64,000 bases of DNA. Origin: Caballeronia sp. Lep1P3 (GTDB lineage: Bacteria; Pseudomonadota; Gammaproteobacteria; Burkholderiales; Burkholderiaceae). The stretch lies in the NCBI RefSeq assembly GCF_022879595.1, contig NZ_CP084270.1:138007-202006 (forward strand), read 5' to 3'. Numbering within the stretch: the first letter of the stretch is position 1; the number at the start of each line of letters is the position of its first letter. Shown piece after piece: positions 44,529-53,890 of this stretch. The translations under genes and the position numbers were made by a program. The notes below the pieces were generated by a model that worked only from the letters and a program-made list of their open reading frames with translations, was not told where the DNA came from and did no database searches.

Positions 44529-45295
44529 ACCACATCGAAGGCTCGTAAACTGCGACGCATGTCCCAATCTGCGCCGCTTCCCACCACCGTCGCGGAGCTC
44601 CAGGCTCTGGTGCTCGAGCAGCAGGCGTCGATCGAGAACATGGTGCGGGAGATCGCCGCACGGGACGACCAAATCGAACGCCTGAAGGCGCAGATCGACA
44701 AGCTCAGGCGGATGTACTTCGGGAGCAAGTCCGAGAAACTGGCCCGGCAGATCGATAAACTCGAGGCGCAGCTGGAAGACCTGACGGCCGGTCAGGGCGC
44801 TGCCGAGACGCGAAAGCACCAAGAGAAGACATCGACGGCGCCGCCCGGTCGAGCGCCCACGCGAGAGCCGCTGCCGCCGCACTTGCCACGCGATGAAATC
44901 GAACTCACGCCGAATCCGGCTTGCCCCAAGTGTGCGACAACGATGCAGCAACTCGGCGAGGATGTCTCCGAGCAGCTCGCGCGCGTGGCGGCTGCGTTTA
45001 AAGTGATCCGCACGATCCGTCACAAGCTGTGCTGTCCTGACTGCGGCCACATCGAACAGCCCGCGATGCCCAGCCTGCCCATCGAGCACAGCATCGCGCA
45101 TCCGAGCCTGCTGGCCGACATTGCGGTATCGAAGTTCGCAGATCACCAACCGCTGTACCGCCAATCGGAGATTGCGGCACGCGACGGCGTCACGTTGGAT
45201 CGGGCCAGTATGGGCCGCTGGATCGGGCAGATCGCCGAGCTCTGCGGACCGCTTGTCGGAAATTTTCAAGCTAGTTGTCGCCTCAACGAATAATT

Positions 45296-46375
45296 TCAGG
45301 CTGCCTTTCTCTCCTGGTTAGGGCGTCGTGGGGTACCGCCCTGGTTATCGATTCGATCCGGGTTCAGGTGCACAGCATCGACGCGTTGCCAGTTGCGCGT
45401 TGGGCCTTTCCACCGAAGCGGATTGCGTTGCCGGGCGTACTCGTAGAGCGCCGCGCGTCGATCCAGAATGTCCTGATCGAGGTTGGCATGACGCTGCGCC
45501 GGCGTGACGAACCGGATCGCGCTGTGACGATGCTCCTCGTTGTACCAGCGCACCAGTGCGCCCACCCACGTGCGCGCGGCAAACAGGGTATCGAATGCCT
45601 TGAGCGGATAAGCAGGTCGATACTTTAGGGTCTTGAACAACGACTCGGAGTAAGGGTTGTCGTTGCTCACGCCCGGGCGACTCAGCGACGGCATGACGCC
45701 CAGCGCCTGAAGGGTGGCAAGCATCGTCGCGCCTTTCATCGGGCCGCCGTTGTCCGAATGCAAAATCACCTGGGCGGGCTGTATCGCTTCGCGCGCGCAG
45801 AGGTCCTTGAGGACTTCGCTGGCCAGCACGCTGCTTTCCTCGGCATACACCTGCCAGCCGACAATTTTGCGACTGAACACGTCGAGAAACAGATACAAGT
45901 AGAAGTACTGCCCACGAACCGTGGTCGGCAGATACGTGATGTCCCAGCTATACAATTGGTTCGGTGCATCGGCGCAAACCGAACGGGGTTTGCTGCGTGC
46001 CTGTGCCGGCCGTTCGCTGCGCCGGTGTGCGAGTTGCTTCTCGGCCTTCAGGACCCGGTAGAACGTCGATTCGGAGGCGATATAGCGTTGCTGGTCTGCC
46101 AGTCGAGGCACGATCTGGCTTGGCGGCAGATGACCGAATTCGGGCGAGTTCGCGATCGCCAGAAGCTCGGCGCGTTCGTCGGCAGAGAGCTTGTGACGCG
46201 GCGCGTGATGCCGTAACGAGCGCCCGTCCACCGCGTCAGGTTCGCCGCGCTGCCAGCGCTGAACCGTTCGAGCACTGAGCCCTAGAATGCTGCACGCACG
46301 CGCCTGGCGAGCCCCGGCCAGGGTCGCCTCGCTGATCAGGTCGATCAATGCCTTGCGCTCTTCAGGGACCGTCAT
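45296..46375 (-). CDS. IS3a transposase OrfB, copy C
   Basis: Identical protein to copy B (359 residues, DDE intact). The orfA partner is disrupted, so OrfB is probably not expressed through the usual coupling. Confidence 0.93.
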   Translation of the reverse strand: MTVPEERKALIDLISEATLAGARQARACSILGLSARTVQRWQRGEPDAVDGRSLRHHAPRHKLSADERAELLAIANSPEFGHLPPSQIVPRLADQQRYIASESTFYRVLKAEKQLAHRRSERPAQARSKPRSVCADAPNQLYSWDITYLPTTVRGQYFYLYLFLDVFSRKIVGWQVYAEESSVLASEVLKDLCAREAIQPAQVILHSDNGGPMKGATMLATLQALGVMPSLSRPGVSNDNPYSESLFKTLKYRPAYPLKAFDTLFAARTWVGALVRWYNEEHRHSAIRFVTPAQRHANLDQDILDRRAALYEYARQRNPLRWKGPTRNWQRVDAVHLNPDRIDNQGGTPRRPNQERKAA

Positions 46376-46863
46376 TCGGCCTCGCCCCCGAACAGCGCAC
46401 GGTGCTTTTTTTGCAGCACCAACAGCGCCGCAGCTTCAGCCAGCGCCTTCTCCTTGCGTTTGAGTTCGCGCTGCAGCTCGAAATTGGCCTGCTTCAGATC
46501 CCGGACTTCCGTGGCGCTCTCGCGCCGACTACCGGTTCCACCGACCGTGCAAAAATCCGCTCGCCACTGCGCGAGATGATGTGCGAACAGGCCGCGCTCG
46601 CGACACCAGCTGTTCAACGCTTCGTCGACCAACCCGTGGCTCTCCTGCAAGGCCATCAGCCGTTCTTCCAGCGACCAGTCTTCCGGACGTCTTGCGTGTT
46701 CGGAGCCCGAGCTCCGCTTCGCGGCGGCGGCGCCTCTCATCCACTTCCTTAACGTCAGTACGTTCACGTTCAATTCGTCGGCCACTGCTCCAACCGTTCG
46801 GGGGCCGCGCTGCAGGACCTTCGACAGCGCCTGTTCCTTAAATTCAACAGAATACGTTTGTTT
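46372..46863 (-). pseudogene. IS3a OrfA copy C, 5' end cut by IS66a
   Basis: Codons from KQTYSVEFKEQALSKVL onwards are intact and identical to the other copies. The first few codons lie beyond the IS66a insertion, at 49461-49495. An open frame continues into the IS66a end (MLTHITRSPPYSEGRRSWIAYKQ), which could give a fused N-terminus. Confidence 0.85.
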
Positions 46864-46932
46864 GTACGCGATCCACGAACGACGCCCCTCGGAGTAAGGT
46901 GGAGAGCGCGTGATGTGCGTCAGCAATGCGGG

Positions 46933-48513
46933 TCAGCGGAGATCTGCGGGCATCTTCCAAGGAAGCAGCGCGTCGTAGTCGTCAACGGTCCTCGCCAGAG
47001 GAAGACGTTGGAACAACCAGTGAAGGTAGCGATAGGGATCGATGCCCCCGGCTTTGCAGGTTTCGATCAGGCTGTAGAGGTTTGCACTTGCGTTCGCCCC
47101 CGCTACGGTGTCGCTAAAAAGCCATGAGCGGCGCCCGACGACGAAGGGGCGAATCGCATTCTCGCAAGGGTTGTTCGAGATGGCCCAAGTGCCGTTCTCG
47201 ACGTAGCGGATCAGCTTCGGCCACTGCTCGCGCAGATAGGTCAGTGCCTTTCCGAGCAAACTTTTTGGTACGACGCCGGGCGACTCCGCGAGGGCTAAAG
47301 CGTAGATGGCGTCGAGTATGCGCGTGCTGTATCGACGTCGCAGTCGCTGTCGTCGCTCAGCTGCCCATTTCTTAGAGCGGGCCTCCGCAGTGAACAGCTT
47401 GCCGATCAGCGTGATGAAGCGTGTCGCGAGCAGATCGGGCGAACGCGCGGCTTTCGGCACGTTCTCCTCCGCTTTGATGAAGTACCGTCTTAGGTGTGCC
47501 CAACACCCGAGGTGCACGAGGTCGTAGCGTTGAGCGATGTCGTTGTAGGGCTCGTAGCCATCAGTCATCAGAACGGCGCCCTTGCGGATCCCCGTGAACA
47601 GCTTGTCGGCCAGCTTGGCACCGCGTCCGGGCGTATAGCTGAAGCAGCGGATGGGGATGCCTGAATTGGTCATCTGCGCCCAGAGGTAGCTCTTCGTTTG
47701 CGGCTTGCGCCCTTTCTCTTTCAGTACCTGGAACGTCGTCTCGTCACAGTAGATCAGTTCGGCATCAAGCAACGCATCGCGCATGAGGTTGATCACGGGC
47801 TGGGTCGCGAGGCCAACGCGAACCATGCTGGCGGCGATCGTGTTCGACGAGATGTCTCCGCCGAAGCGACACAGCAAACCGGCCTGGCGATAGAGCGGCA
47901 CGCCGAACTGATATTTGCCGGTGGCGATCCATGCGAGCGCCGCTTCGCTCAACAGTCCGCGCGCGATGATGCGCGGCGGCGCTGGAGTGACCTTGATGCC
48001 GAGATCGCAGCACGGACACGCATATTTAACGCGCTGGTGTTGGATCACTCGAAGCTGCTCGGGGATCACATCGAGCTGCTCGCTGATCTCCGCGCCGATC
48101 TCGACGAGCGCTTGTCCATCGTTCGTGCAAAAGCGTTCGGCTTCGGGCAGTTCGTGCCGCACGACCTCGCGCGGTAGATTGGGATCAAGCGGCTTGCGGT
48201 GACCGCGCTTCTTGCGCTTGTGCGCGCCAACCGTCGTCTCCGGCGTGTCTTCTTGAGCAGGCGCGCTGTTCGCGCCGAGCACCTCGGCTTCGTTGAACAA
48301 GCCAAGTTGATCAGAATCTCGTGCCTCGCTCTTGGCGCCGAACAGTTCGCGACGGTAGGCTCGGAGTCGCTCCTCAGCAAGATCGCGCTCTGCGGTCATA
48401 AGCCGCAAGGCGCCGCGTAAGGCCTCCTGTTCTTCTCGCAATGCACGAGCAGCATCGCGCTCGGCGAGCAACGCCTTCAATTCCTCGGCGGTGATCGTGA
48501 CATTGATCGGCAT
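46933..48513 (-). CDS. tnpC: IS66a TnpC transposase
   Basis: A 526-residue DDE transposase. A coiled-coil N-terminus (AEELKALLAERDAARALREEQEALRGALRLMTAERDLAEERLRAY) precedes a zinc-finger region (YACPCCDLGIKV), then D (YCDETTFQVL), D (MTDGYEPYND) and the C-terminal region with NPCENAIRPFVVGRRSWLFSDT (E). Identical to copy 2. It starts 31 bp after the tnpB stop. Confidence 0.95.
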   Translation of the reverse strand: MPINVTITAEELKALLAERDAARALREEQEALRGALRLMTAERDLAEERLRAYRRELFGAKSEARDSDQLGLFNEAEVLGANSAPAQEDTPETTVGAHKRKKRGHRKPLDPNLPREVVRHELPEAERFCTNDGQALVEIGAEISEQLDVIPEQLRVIQHQRVKYACPCCDLGIKVTPAPPRIIARGLLSEAALAWIATGKYQFGVPLYRQAGLLCRFGGDISSNTIAASMVRVGLATQPVINLMRDALLDAELIYCDETTFQVLKEKGRKPQTKSYLWAQMTNSGIPIRCFSYTPGRGAKLADKLFTGIRKGAVLMTDGYEPYNDIAQRYDLVHLGCWAHLRRYFIKAEENVPKAARSPDLLATRFITLIGKLFTAEARSKKWAAERRQRLRRRYSTRILDAIYALALAESPGVVPKSLLGKALTYLREQWPKLIRYVENGTWAISNNPCENAIRPFVVGRRSWLFSDTVAGANASANLYSLIETCKAGGIDPYRYLHWLFQRLPLARTVDDYDALLPWKMPADLR

Positions 48514-48544
48514 GGCCGGTTAGACCGGCGCACGGCCTCACTGT

Positions 48545-48898
48545 TCAGCTCACGCGGCGATATTCCTGCTTCGGATGCCGTCGTATCGCGGTGATGTCAT
48601 CGCCATCGAGCAACGCGTGCAACACGTTGCTCGTCATCGTCACGATCTCAGCCTTGTTGTCTGGCCAGATGAAGTGGCTGCTCTCCAATCGTTTTATAAA
48701 AAGCCAGAAACCACTGCCGTCCCAGCCAAGTATCTTTATCCGGTCACGACGTCGGTTTCCGAAGATGTAAAGCGACGTGTCCATCGGATTTAGGCGCATC
48801 GACTGCTCGACGAGAATCGACAGACTGTTCATGCCGTAGCGGAAGTCGACAGGATCGCGGTGCAGGTAGACCTTCAGATTATCGTCGAACCGGAACAC
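48545..48898 (-). CDS. tnpB: IS66a TnpB
   Basis: A 117-residue IS66 Orf2-type protein: VYLHRDPVDFRYGMNSLSILVEQSMRLNP...LYIFGNRRRDRIKILGWDGSGFWLFIKRLESSHFIWP. It is required for IS66 transposition; the mechanism is not well defined. Overlaps tnpA by 25 bases. Confidence 0.93.
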   Translation of the reverse strand: MFRFDDNLKVYLHRDPVDFRYGMNSLSILVEQSMRLNPMDTSLYIFGNRRRDRIKILGWDGSGFWLFIKRLESSHFIWPDNKAEIVTMTSNVLHALLDGDDITAIRRHPKQEYRRVS

Positions 48899-49374
48899 GG
48901 CATCCTCCCGAGCATCTGGACCACGGTGGTCAGCTCGTCGATGGTCGCCTCTGCGATGTCGAACTCAACACCGTTAGGCAAACGTATGTGCAAGGCAACC
49001 GTGATCGATGGTGTGCGCGCGGACACCGCTCGTTCAACCGTCACAGCCCCCTGAACGACCGGTACAAATGGTGATGGCACGTCGGTCGCGTCAGTCCGCA
49101 AGGCAGGCGGCGTGACATCAAGCGATGCCCTGTCTGCTGGTCTCAGTTCCTTATCCGCCGAATTCCGCGCCGCATGTGTCTTCTGATAGCGCGTGATCCA
49201 CTCGCGCAACAGATTCGGGTTCAAGCCGTATTGCATCGCCGTCCGGGCTATCGAAACGCCGGACGTCATGCACAACTGGACCAGTTCCTCGCGGGCTTGC
49301 GGATCGTATTCCCGGCGACCATCCCGTTTCGCGCCGACTACCAGACGGCTACGCAAGTCTCGATCTTCTGTCAT
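48874..49374 (-). CDS. tnpA: IS66a TnpA
   Basis: A 166-residue protein with an HTH (EYDPQAREELVQLCMTSGVSIARTAMQYGLNPNLLREWITRYQ), a linker and a short beta-rich C-terminal part (ITVALHIRLPNGVEFDIAEATIDELTTVVQML). It overlaps tnpB. Confidence 0.92.
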   Translation of the reverse strand: MTEDRDLRSRLVVGAKRDGRREYDPQAREELVQLCMTSGVSIARTAMQYGLNPNLLREWITRYQKTHAARNSADKELRPADRASLDVTPPALRTDATDVPSPFVPVVQGAVTVERAVSARTPSITVALHIRLPNGVEFDIAEATIDELTTVVQMLGRMPCSGSTII

Positions 49375-50042
49375 GTACTCTCATCCCAGCTGTCCACGTG
49401 GACAGGTAGCATCAGAGAATCACTCGTCCATTGCTAGGGCGTCCCTTAAGGACCGCATACGTTTGTTTCGCCTTCACCCTGTACCTCTGACTCTTCTCGA
49501 TAAGAAAGTTCAGAGGCGACAACTAGTCTGACGCCGGGGGTTGTTGAAGCAATCCAGCGCTACGTGCTGGTCCCCGGCAAGGTACACGTCGACGACACAC
49601 CGGTTGCGGTGCTCGCGCCAGGCAACGGAAAGACGGTGACCGGTCGCTTCTGGGTCTACGTGCGTGACGATCACCGCTCGGGCTCGACTGAGCCGGCTGC
49701 GGTATGGTTCGACTTCTCCTCAAATCGCAAAGGCGTCCATCCTCAGACCCGACTCGCCGCATTCCGCGGCATCCTGCAGGCCGATGCATACGCCGGTTTC
49801 GATCAACTGTATGCGAGCGGCGAGATCCACGAAGCGGCATGCTGGGATCACGCGAGGCGGTACATTTACGATGTTCACGCGCGCACACCGACTTCAGATA
49901 CCCAGCAACTGCTCGAGATGATCGGCGAACTCTACAGCATCGAAGCCGACATCCGCGGCAAGGCGCCTGACGAGCGTCTCCCCCGGCGTCAGACTAGTTG
50001 TCGCCTCTGAACTTTCTTATCGAGAAGAGTCAGAGGTACAGG

Positions 50043-50543
50043 GTGAAGGCGAAACAAACGTATTCTGTTGAATTTAAGGAACAGGCGCTGTCGAAGGTCC
50101 TGCAGCGCGGCCCCCGAACGGTTGGAGCAGTGGCCGACGAATTGAACGTGAACGTACTGACGTTAAGGAAGTGGATGAGAGGCGCCGCCGCCGCGAAGCG
50201 GAGCTCGGGCTCCGAACACGCAAGACGTCCGGAAGACTGGTCGCTGGAAGAACGGCTGATGGCCTTGCAGGAGAGCCACGGGTTGGTCGACGAAGCGTTG
50301 AACAGCTGGTGTCGCGAGCGCGGCCTGTTCGCACATCATCTCGCGCAGTGGCGAGCGGATTTTTGCACGGTCGGTGGAACCGGTAGTCGGCGCGAGAGCG
50401 CCACGGAAGTCCGGGATCTGAAGCAGGCCAATTTCGAGCTGCAGCGCGAACTCAAACGCAAGGAGAAGGCGCTGGCTGAAGCTGCGGCGCTGTTGGTGCT
50501 GCAAAAAAAGCACCGTGCGCTGTTCGGGGGCGAGGCCGAATGA
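50043..50543 (+). CDS. IS3a OrfA, copy D
   Basis: Identical to copy B OrfA (about 166 residues from the GTG start, with AGAGG before it). Its stop overlaps orfB (ATGA). HTH and C-terminal coiled coil are intact. Confidence 0.87.
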   Translation: MKAKQTYSVEFKEQALSKVLQRGPRTVGAVADELNVNVLTLRKWMRGAAAAKRSSGSEHARRPEDWSLEERLMALQESHGLVDEALNSWCRERGLFAHHLAQWRADFCTVGGTGSRRESATEVRDLKQANFELQRELKRKEKALAEAAALLVLQKKHRALFGGEAE

Positions 50544-51619
50544 CGGTCCCTGAAGAGCGCAAGGCATTGATCGACCTGATCAGCGAGGCGACCCTGGCCG
50601 GGGCTCGCCAGGCGCGTGCGTGCAGCATTCTAGGGCTCAGTGCTCGAACGGTTCAGCGCTGGCAGCGCGGCGAACCTGACGCGGTGGACGGGCGCTCGTT
50701 ACGGCATCACGCGCCGCGTCACAAGCTCTCTGCCGACGAACGCGCCGAGCTTCTGGCGATCGCGAACTCGCCCGAATTCGGTCATCTGCCGCCAAGCCAG
50801 ATCGTGCCTCGACTGGCAGACCAGCAACGCTATATCGCCTCCGAATCGACGTTCTACCGGGTCCTGAAGGCCGAGAAGCAACTCGCACACCGGCGCAGCG
50901 AACGGCCGGCACAGGCACGCAGCAAACCCCGTTCGGTTTGCGCCGATGCACCGAACCAATTGTATAGCTGGGACATCACGTATCTGCCGACCACGGTTCG
51001 TGGGCAGTACTTCTACTTGTATCTGTTTCTCGACGTGTTCAGTCGCAAAATTGTCGGCTGGCAGGTGTATGCCGAGGAAAGCAGCGTGCTGGCCAGCGAA
51101 GTCCTCAAGGACCTCTGCGCGCGCGAAGCGATACAGCCCGCCCAGGTGATTTTGCATTCGGACAACGGCGGCCCGATGAAAGGCGCGACGATGCTTGCCA
51201 CCCTTCAGGCGCTGGGCGTCATGCCGTCGCTGAGTCGCCCGGGCGTGAGCAACGACAACCCTTACTCCGAGTCGTTGTTCAAGACCCTAAAGTATCGACC
51301 TGCTTATCCGCTCAAGGCATTCGATACCCTGTTTGCCGCGCGCACGTGGGTGGGCGCACTGGTGCGCTGGTACAACGAGGAGCATCGTCACAGCGCGATC
51401 CGGTTCGTCACGCCGGCGCAGCGTCATGCCAACCTCGATCAGGACATTCTGGATCGACGCGCGGCGCTCTACGAGTACGCCCGGCAACGCAATCCGCTTC
51501 GGTGGAAAGGCCCAACGCGCAACTGGCAACGCGTCGATGCTGTGCACCTGAACCCGGATCGAATCGATAACCAGGGCGGTACCCCACGACGCCCTAACCA
51601 GGAGAGAAAGGCAGCCTGA
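50540..51619 (+). CDS. IS3a transposase OrfB, copy D
   Basis: A 359-residue DDE transposase, identical to copies B, C and E. Both the ends and the genes of this copy look intact, so it could be active and supply transposition of the others. Confidence 0.94.
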   Translation: MTVPEERKALIDLISEATLAGARQARACSILGLSARTVQRWQRGEPDAVDGRSLRHHAPRHKLSADERAELLAIANSPEFGHLPPSQIVPRLADQQRYIASESTFYRVLKAEKQLAHRRSERPAQARSKPRSVCADAPNQLYSWDITYLPTTVRGQYFYLYLFLDVFSRKIVGWQVYAEESSVLASEVLKDLCAREAIQPAQVILHSDNGGPMKGATMLATLQALGVMPSLSRPGVSNDNPYSESLFKTLKYRPAYPLKAFDTLFAARTWVGALVRWYNEEHRHSAIRFVTPAQRHANLDQDILDRRAALYEYARQRNPLRWKGPTRNWQRVDAVHLNPDRIDNQGGTPRRPNQERKAA

Positions 51620-51658
51620 AATTATTCGTTGAGGCGACAACTAGCTTGAAAATTTCCG

Positions 51659-52277
51659 ACGTAATCCGCTCGCGGCGGTCAAAGGGGGCACGGAGCTGCT
51701 TCACCGCAAGGAAGCGGATCCACTGAAGCGATCCGTGCTTACGATGATGGCAGGCAGCGTCAAGCGCATGAGCGACCTGATCGACAACCTTCTCGATTTT
51801 GCACGAGGCCGCCTTGGCGGCGGGCTTGAGCTACATCAAGAGAAGCGATCTATCGAACCTGCGTTCCTGCAGGTGATCGATGAGATCCGCTCGGCATGGC
51901 CGGATAGAACGATTGAAACGCGCTTGAACCTGGAACTGCCGTTCGAGGGCGACCATGCACGACTGAGTCAGCTGTTTTCGAATTTGCTGGCGAATGCCAT
52001 TACGCGTGGAGCAAGCGATCAACCCATCCGCGTTGTCGATTCGAATGACTCAAACGGCCTGACGCTGTCGGTGGCGAACGCCGGGGAGGGGATTCCCCCC
52101 GCGGCGATGGAAAAGCTATTCCAGCCGTTCCAGCGCGATTCAAAACGGCCCGCGCAACAAGGGTTGGGCCTCGGTCTTTTTATCGCGTCGCAGATTGCAT
52201 TGGCACACGGAGGGTCATTGAAGGTGATGTCCGATAGCACGGAGACCGTATTCACGTTGGATATCCCGGCCTCGTAA
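51659..52277 (+). pseudogene. Sensor histidine kinase, 3' fragment
   Basis: The frame begins RNPLAAVKGGTELLHRKEADPLKRSVLTMMAGSVKRMSDLIDNLLDFARG, that is, just after the H of the H-box (HDLRNPLA), and continues through the HATPase domain: LLANAITRGAS (N box), VANAGEGIPP (G1), GLGLGLFIASQIALAHGG (G2). The sensor part and the catalytic histidine were removed by the IS3a copy D junction. Ends at DIPAS. Loss of the phosphoacceptor His makes it non-functional. Confidence 0.85.
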
Positions 52278-52625
52278 TTCTAAGTATGTGGCGAGCGCCT
52301 CCGACGTCAAGACTGCCATCCGTAGGTCAGTGCTCGAAGACGCTCGGGGCGACACAGGAACTGCAATTCCAATCCCGGCGCAAGACATGGCGTTTTGGTT
52401 GGGTTATGCAGGGAAATCCACCTGCGTCGATCGGTAGCAAGTGACTGAGAGCCGCTGTCAGCTATATAGGAAACCTAACGATACCTGTTGAACGAAACCG
52501 CTGACGCGGTAGAGGGGTAGGTCGACGTCGCCGTCCTGGCCAATGCCAGAGGTACTCCATTCGTGGTGCGACTATGACAGTGCAGCTCACTGCACTTGTT
52601 CATCCGAATGGAGTCCTGACATGAC
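52278..52625. other. About 350 bp without a recognisable gene
   Basis: No frame with a motif. The stretch follows the kinase fragment and precedes the recombinase remnant. Confidence 0.4.
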
Positions 52626-52869
52626 ACCCCTACGTCAGCGGATGGTCGAGGATTGCTCGTTCGCAATCTCTCGGCCAATACTCAGCGCGCCTACCCTGCA
52701 GCAAATGCGTGCCTTCGCCGCGCACTTTGGCCGCTCCCCTGCTACCGTTGGAGCCGAAGGAATTCACCTCGGTCATGCCTCGTTGCAGCCCACGTCGATT
52801 TATGTGCGTGCAGAGGTTCGGCGCATGCTCGAAGCCGCCGCGCGGTACTATGACGAAAACGCGGGATAG
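52626..52869 (+). pseudogene. Tyrosine recombinase, C-terminal remnant
   Basis: The last part (GHASLQPTSIYVRAEVRRMLEAAARYYDENAG) matches the C-terminus of the recombinase at 17673-19619 (GHASLQTTSIYVRAERRRMLEAAARYYADEAE), including the tyrosine of the active site. The upstream part of the frame (MRAFAAHFGRS) is diverged. It is the third trace of this recombinase family in the window. Confidence 0.65.
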
Positions 52870-52947
52870 GGTCGCGTCGGGGTAGTGTCGCCAACGCCGC
52901 CACCCGCCACGAACCGTTGTGCGGAGATCAAGACCGGTGGGTCAACC

Positions 52948-53229
52948 ATGTCCATCAATGCGAGCGACATTCAAGCGGATTTCCTAAGTGCCTTCGCGCG
53001 TGAAGAGAAAGTCGTTTGGGTGTTTCTGGTCAACGGCATCAAACTGACGGGCCAGTTGCTGGCGTTCGACCAATACGTTCTTGCGCTGCAGTGCCCGACG
53101 GGGATTCAGACGGTGTTCAAAAGCGCTGTGTCGACCGTCTGCGAAGCGCATGTTGTCGAGCATCGCCGAACGAGAGATCGTTCGGCGATGTCGCGCGAGC
53201 GTCCGCCCGCCAGGGGAGATCATCGTTAA
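52948..53229 (+). CDS. Plasmid-borne Hfq paralogue (Sm-like RNA-binding protein)
   Basis: A 93-residue protein. The Sm1 motif VWVFLVNGIKLTGQLLAFDQYVLALQC and the Sm2-like VFKSAVSTVCEAH match Hfq; the typical YKHAIST motif is VFKSAVST, so the histidine of the proximal RNA site is replaced by serine. The N-terminal DIQADFLSAFAREEK is like the QDPFLNALRRER of Hfq. I chose the ATG at 52948. A charged C-terminal tail (HVVEHRRTRDRSAMSRERPPARGDHR) follows. It could alter sRNA regulation of the host; the isolated location and changed residue suggest a specialised role. Confidence 0.88.
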   Translation: MSINASDIQADFLSAFAREEKVVWVFLVNGIKLTGQLLAFDQYVLALQCPTGIQTVFKSAVSTVCEAHVVEHRRTRDRSAMSRERPPARGDHR

Positions 53230-53429
53230 GTCGGGCGCGTCGAAGCAGGTGATGCAGCACACTGACGGCATGGCTGTGCATGCGTCTTCGTTGCGTCAGA
53301 CCGCTGCGGCGGCCAATTGAGGCGCGCCGAGAAGCGGGAGAGGCATCGTTGGCGATGCAAGCGGCTTGAACGACCATGCGGGCTTTAATTGAGCCTACGC
53401 GCCCGCAAGCCGACTTCCGCGGCCGCGGT

Positions 53430-53464
53430 TTCCCACAGTGTTACCCACAGATTCTGTGGATAAC
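53430..53464. repeat. DnaA-box-like inverted repeat
   Basis: GTTACCCACAGA (53440-53451) and TCTGTGGATAAC (53453-53464) are 12-bp arms with one mismatch, giving two head-to-head DnaA-box-like sequences (TTACCCACA and TTATCCACA). A third similar motif (TTTCCCACA) lies just before them. It may be a remnant of a second origin. Confidence 0.55.
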
Positions 53465-53551
53465 CTCTCGGTCCATTTGCAACAGCTTAACGTCGCGGTC
53501 TATTTGCGGCAGCTCCGTCTCAGAGCAATCCGTCAGATAGAGCCGCGCCGC

Positions 53552-53774
53552 TTAGATTTGCCGCCCGCTGAGAACTTCTTGTGTTTTGAACATTGCTATT
53601 TTCAGTTCGCCTTGCTCGGCGAGGTTGCGCGCCGTAATGAGAAGGTCCTGCTCGAATGGATCGGGTATGAGAAGCCGTTCGACTTCGCCAATATACAGAA
53701 GGACCTCCATACAAAGCTGGTCGGGATATCGGCTCGCGGAATAGCGAGTCAGCTCGTTCGTCAGCACGGTCCAG
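53552..53774 (-). pseudogene. Hypothetical gene, 5' end cut by IS6b copy 2
   Basis: The 74 codons read TVLTNELTRYSASRYPDQLCMEVLLYIGEVERLLIPDPFEQDLLITARNLAEQGELKIAMFKTQEVLSGRQI, a well-formed helical protein sequence, which ends at 53552. The N-terminus lies beyond the insertion. The opposite strand also has an open frame of 122 codons (53438-53806), but it lacks signals. Confidence 0.55.
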
Positions 53775-53890
53775 GGCGTTGTCAGGTTGTTGGGTCGGTC
53801 ACGTAAGATGATGCGATGAAGGTACGCGATCCACGAACGACGCCCCTCGGAGTAAGGTGGAGAGCGCGTGATGTGCGTCAGCAATGCGGG

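Larger units (their letters stand above)
46864..49460 (-). mobile_element. IS66a copy 1, complete (2597 bp)
   Basis: Ends: GTACGCGATCC (left) and GTATGCGGTCC (right, reverse complement). The 8-bp target duplication GTTTGTTT (46856-46863 and 49461-49468) has the correct size for the IS66 family. It carries tnpA, tnpB and tnpC in the usual order on the minus strand. Confidence 0.96.
45257..49540 (-). mobile_element. IS3a copy C, interrupted by IS66a copy 1
   Basis: After removal of IS66a (2597 bp) and one 8-bp duplication the length is exactly 1679 bp, the same as copies B, D and E. The flanking 4-bp duplication TTGT makes this the only IS3a copy in the window with a visible target duplication. 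Confidence 0.95.
44193..49979 (+). mobile_element. IS66b remnant, split by IS3a copy C (with IS66a)
   Basis: The parts are 44193-45256 and 49541-49979. They hold tnpB (5' end missing) and the 5' two-thirds of tnpC. The left end was replaced by IS21b and the right end is cut by IS3a copy D. The central insertion of copy C leaves a TTGT duplication (45253-45256, 49541-49544), so it is a genuine transposition event. Confidence 0.85.
44559..49979 (+). pseudogene. tnpC: IS66b tnpC (transposase), interrupted
   Basis: The N-terminal part (44559-45256) has the coiled coil (QASIENMVREIAARDDQIERLKAQIDKLRRMYFGSKSEKL), the zinc-binding motif (CPKCATTMQQLGED, CCPDCGH) and the start of the catalytic part. 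It continues at 49541 with VEAIQRYVLVPGKVHVDDTPVAVLAPG (first D) and QADAYAGFD (second D). The rest is missing. Confidence 0.88.
49980..51658 (+). mobile_element. IS3a copy D, complete (1679 bp)
   Basis: Both ends intact (CCCCCGGCGTCAGACTAG and CTTGAAAATTTCCG). Left flank is IS66b tnpC, right flank a histidine kinase fragment; no target duplication (GTCT versus ACGT). It lies 439 bp from copy C in opposite orientation. Confidence 0.92.

Noticed and set aside
53438..53806. 122-codon plus-strand frame over the DnaA-box-like repeat
   Set aside because: The minus-strand frame (53552-53774) has the more protein-like composition and the plus frame lacks a ribosome-binding site.
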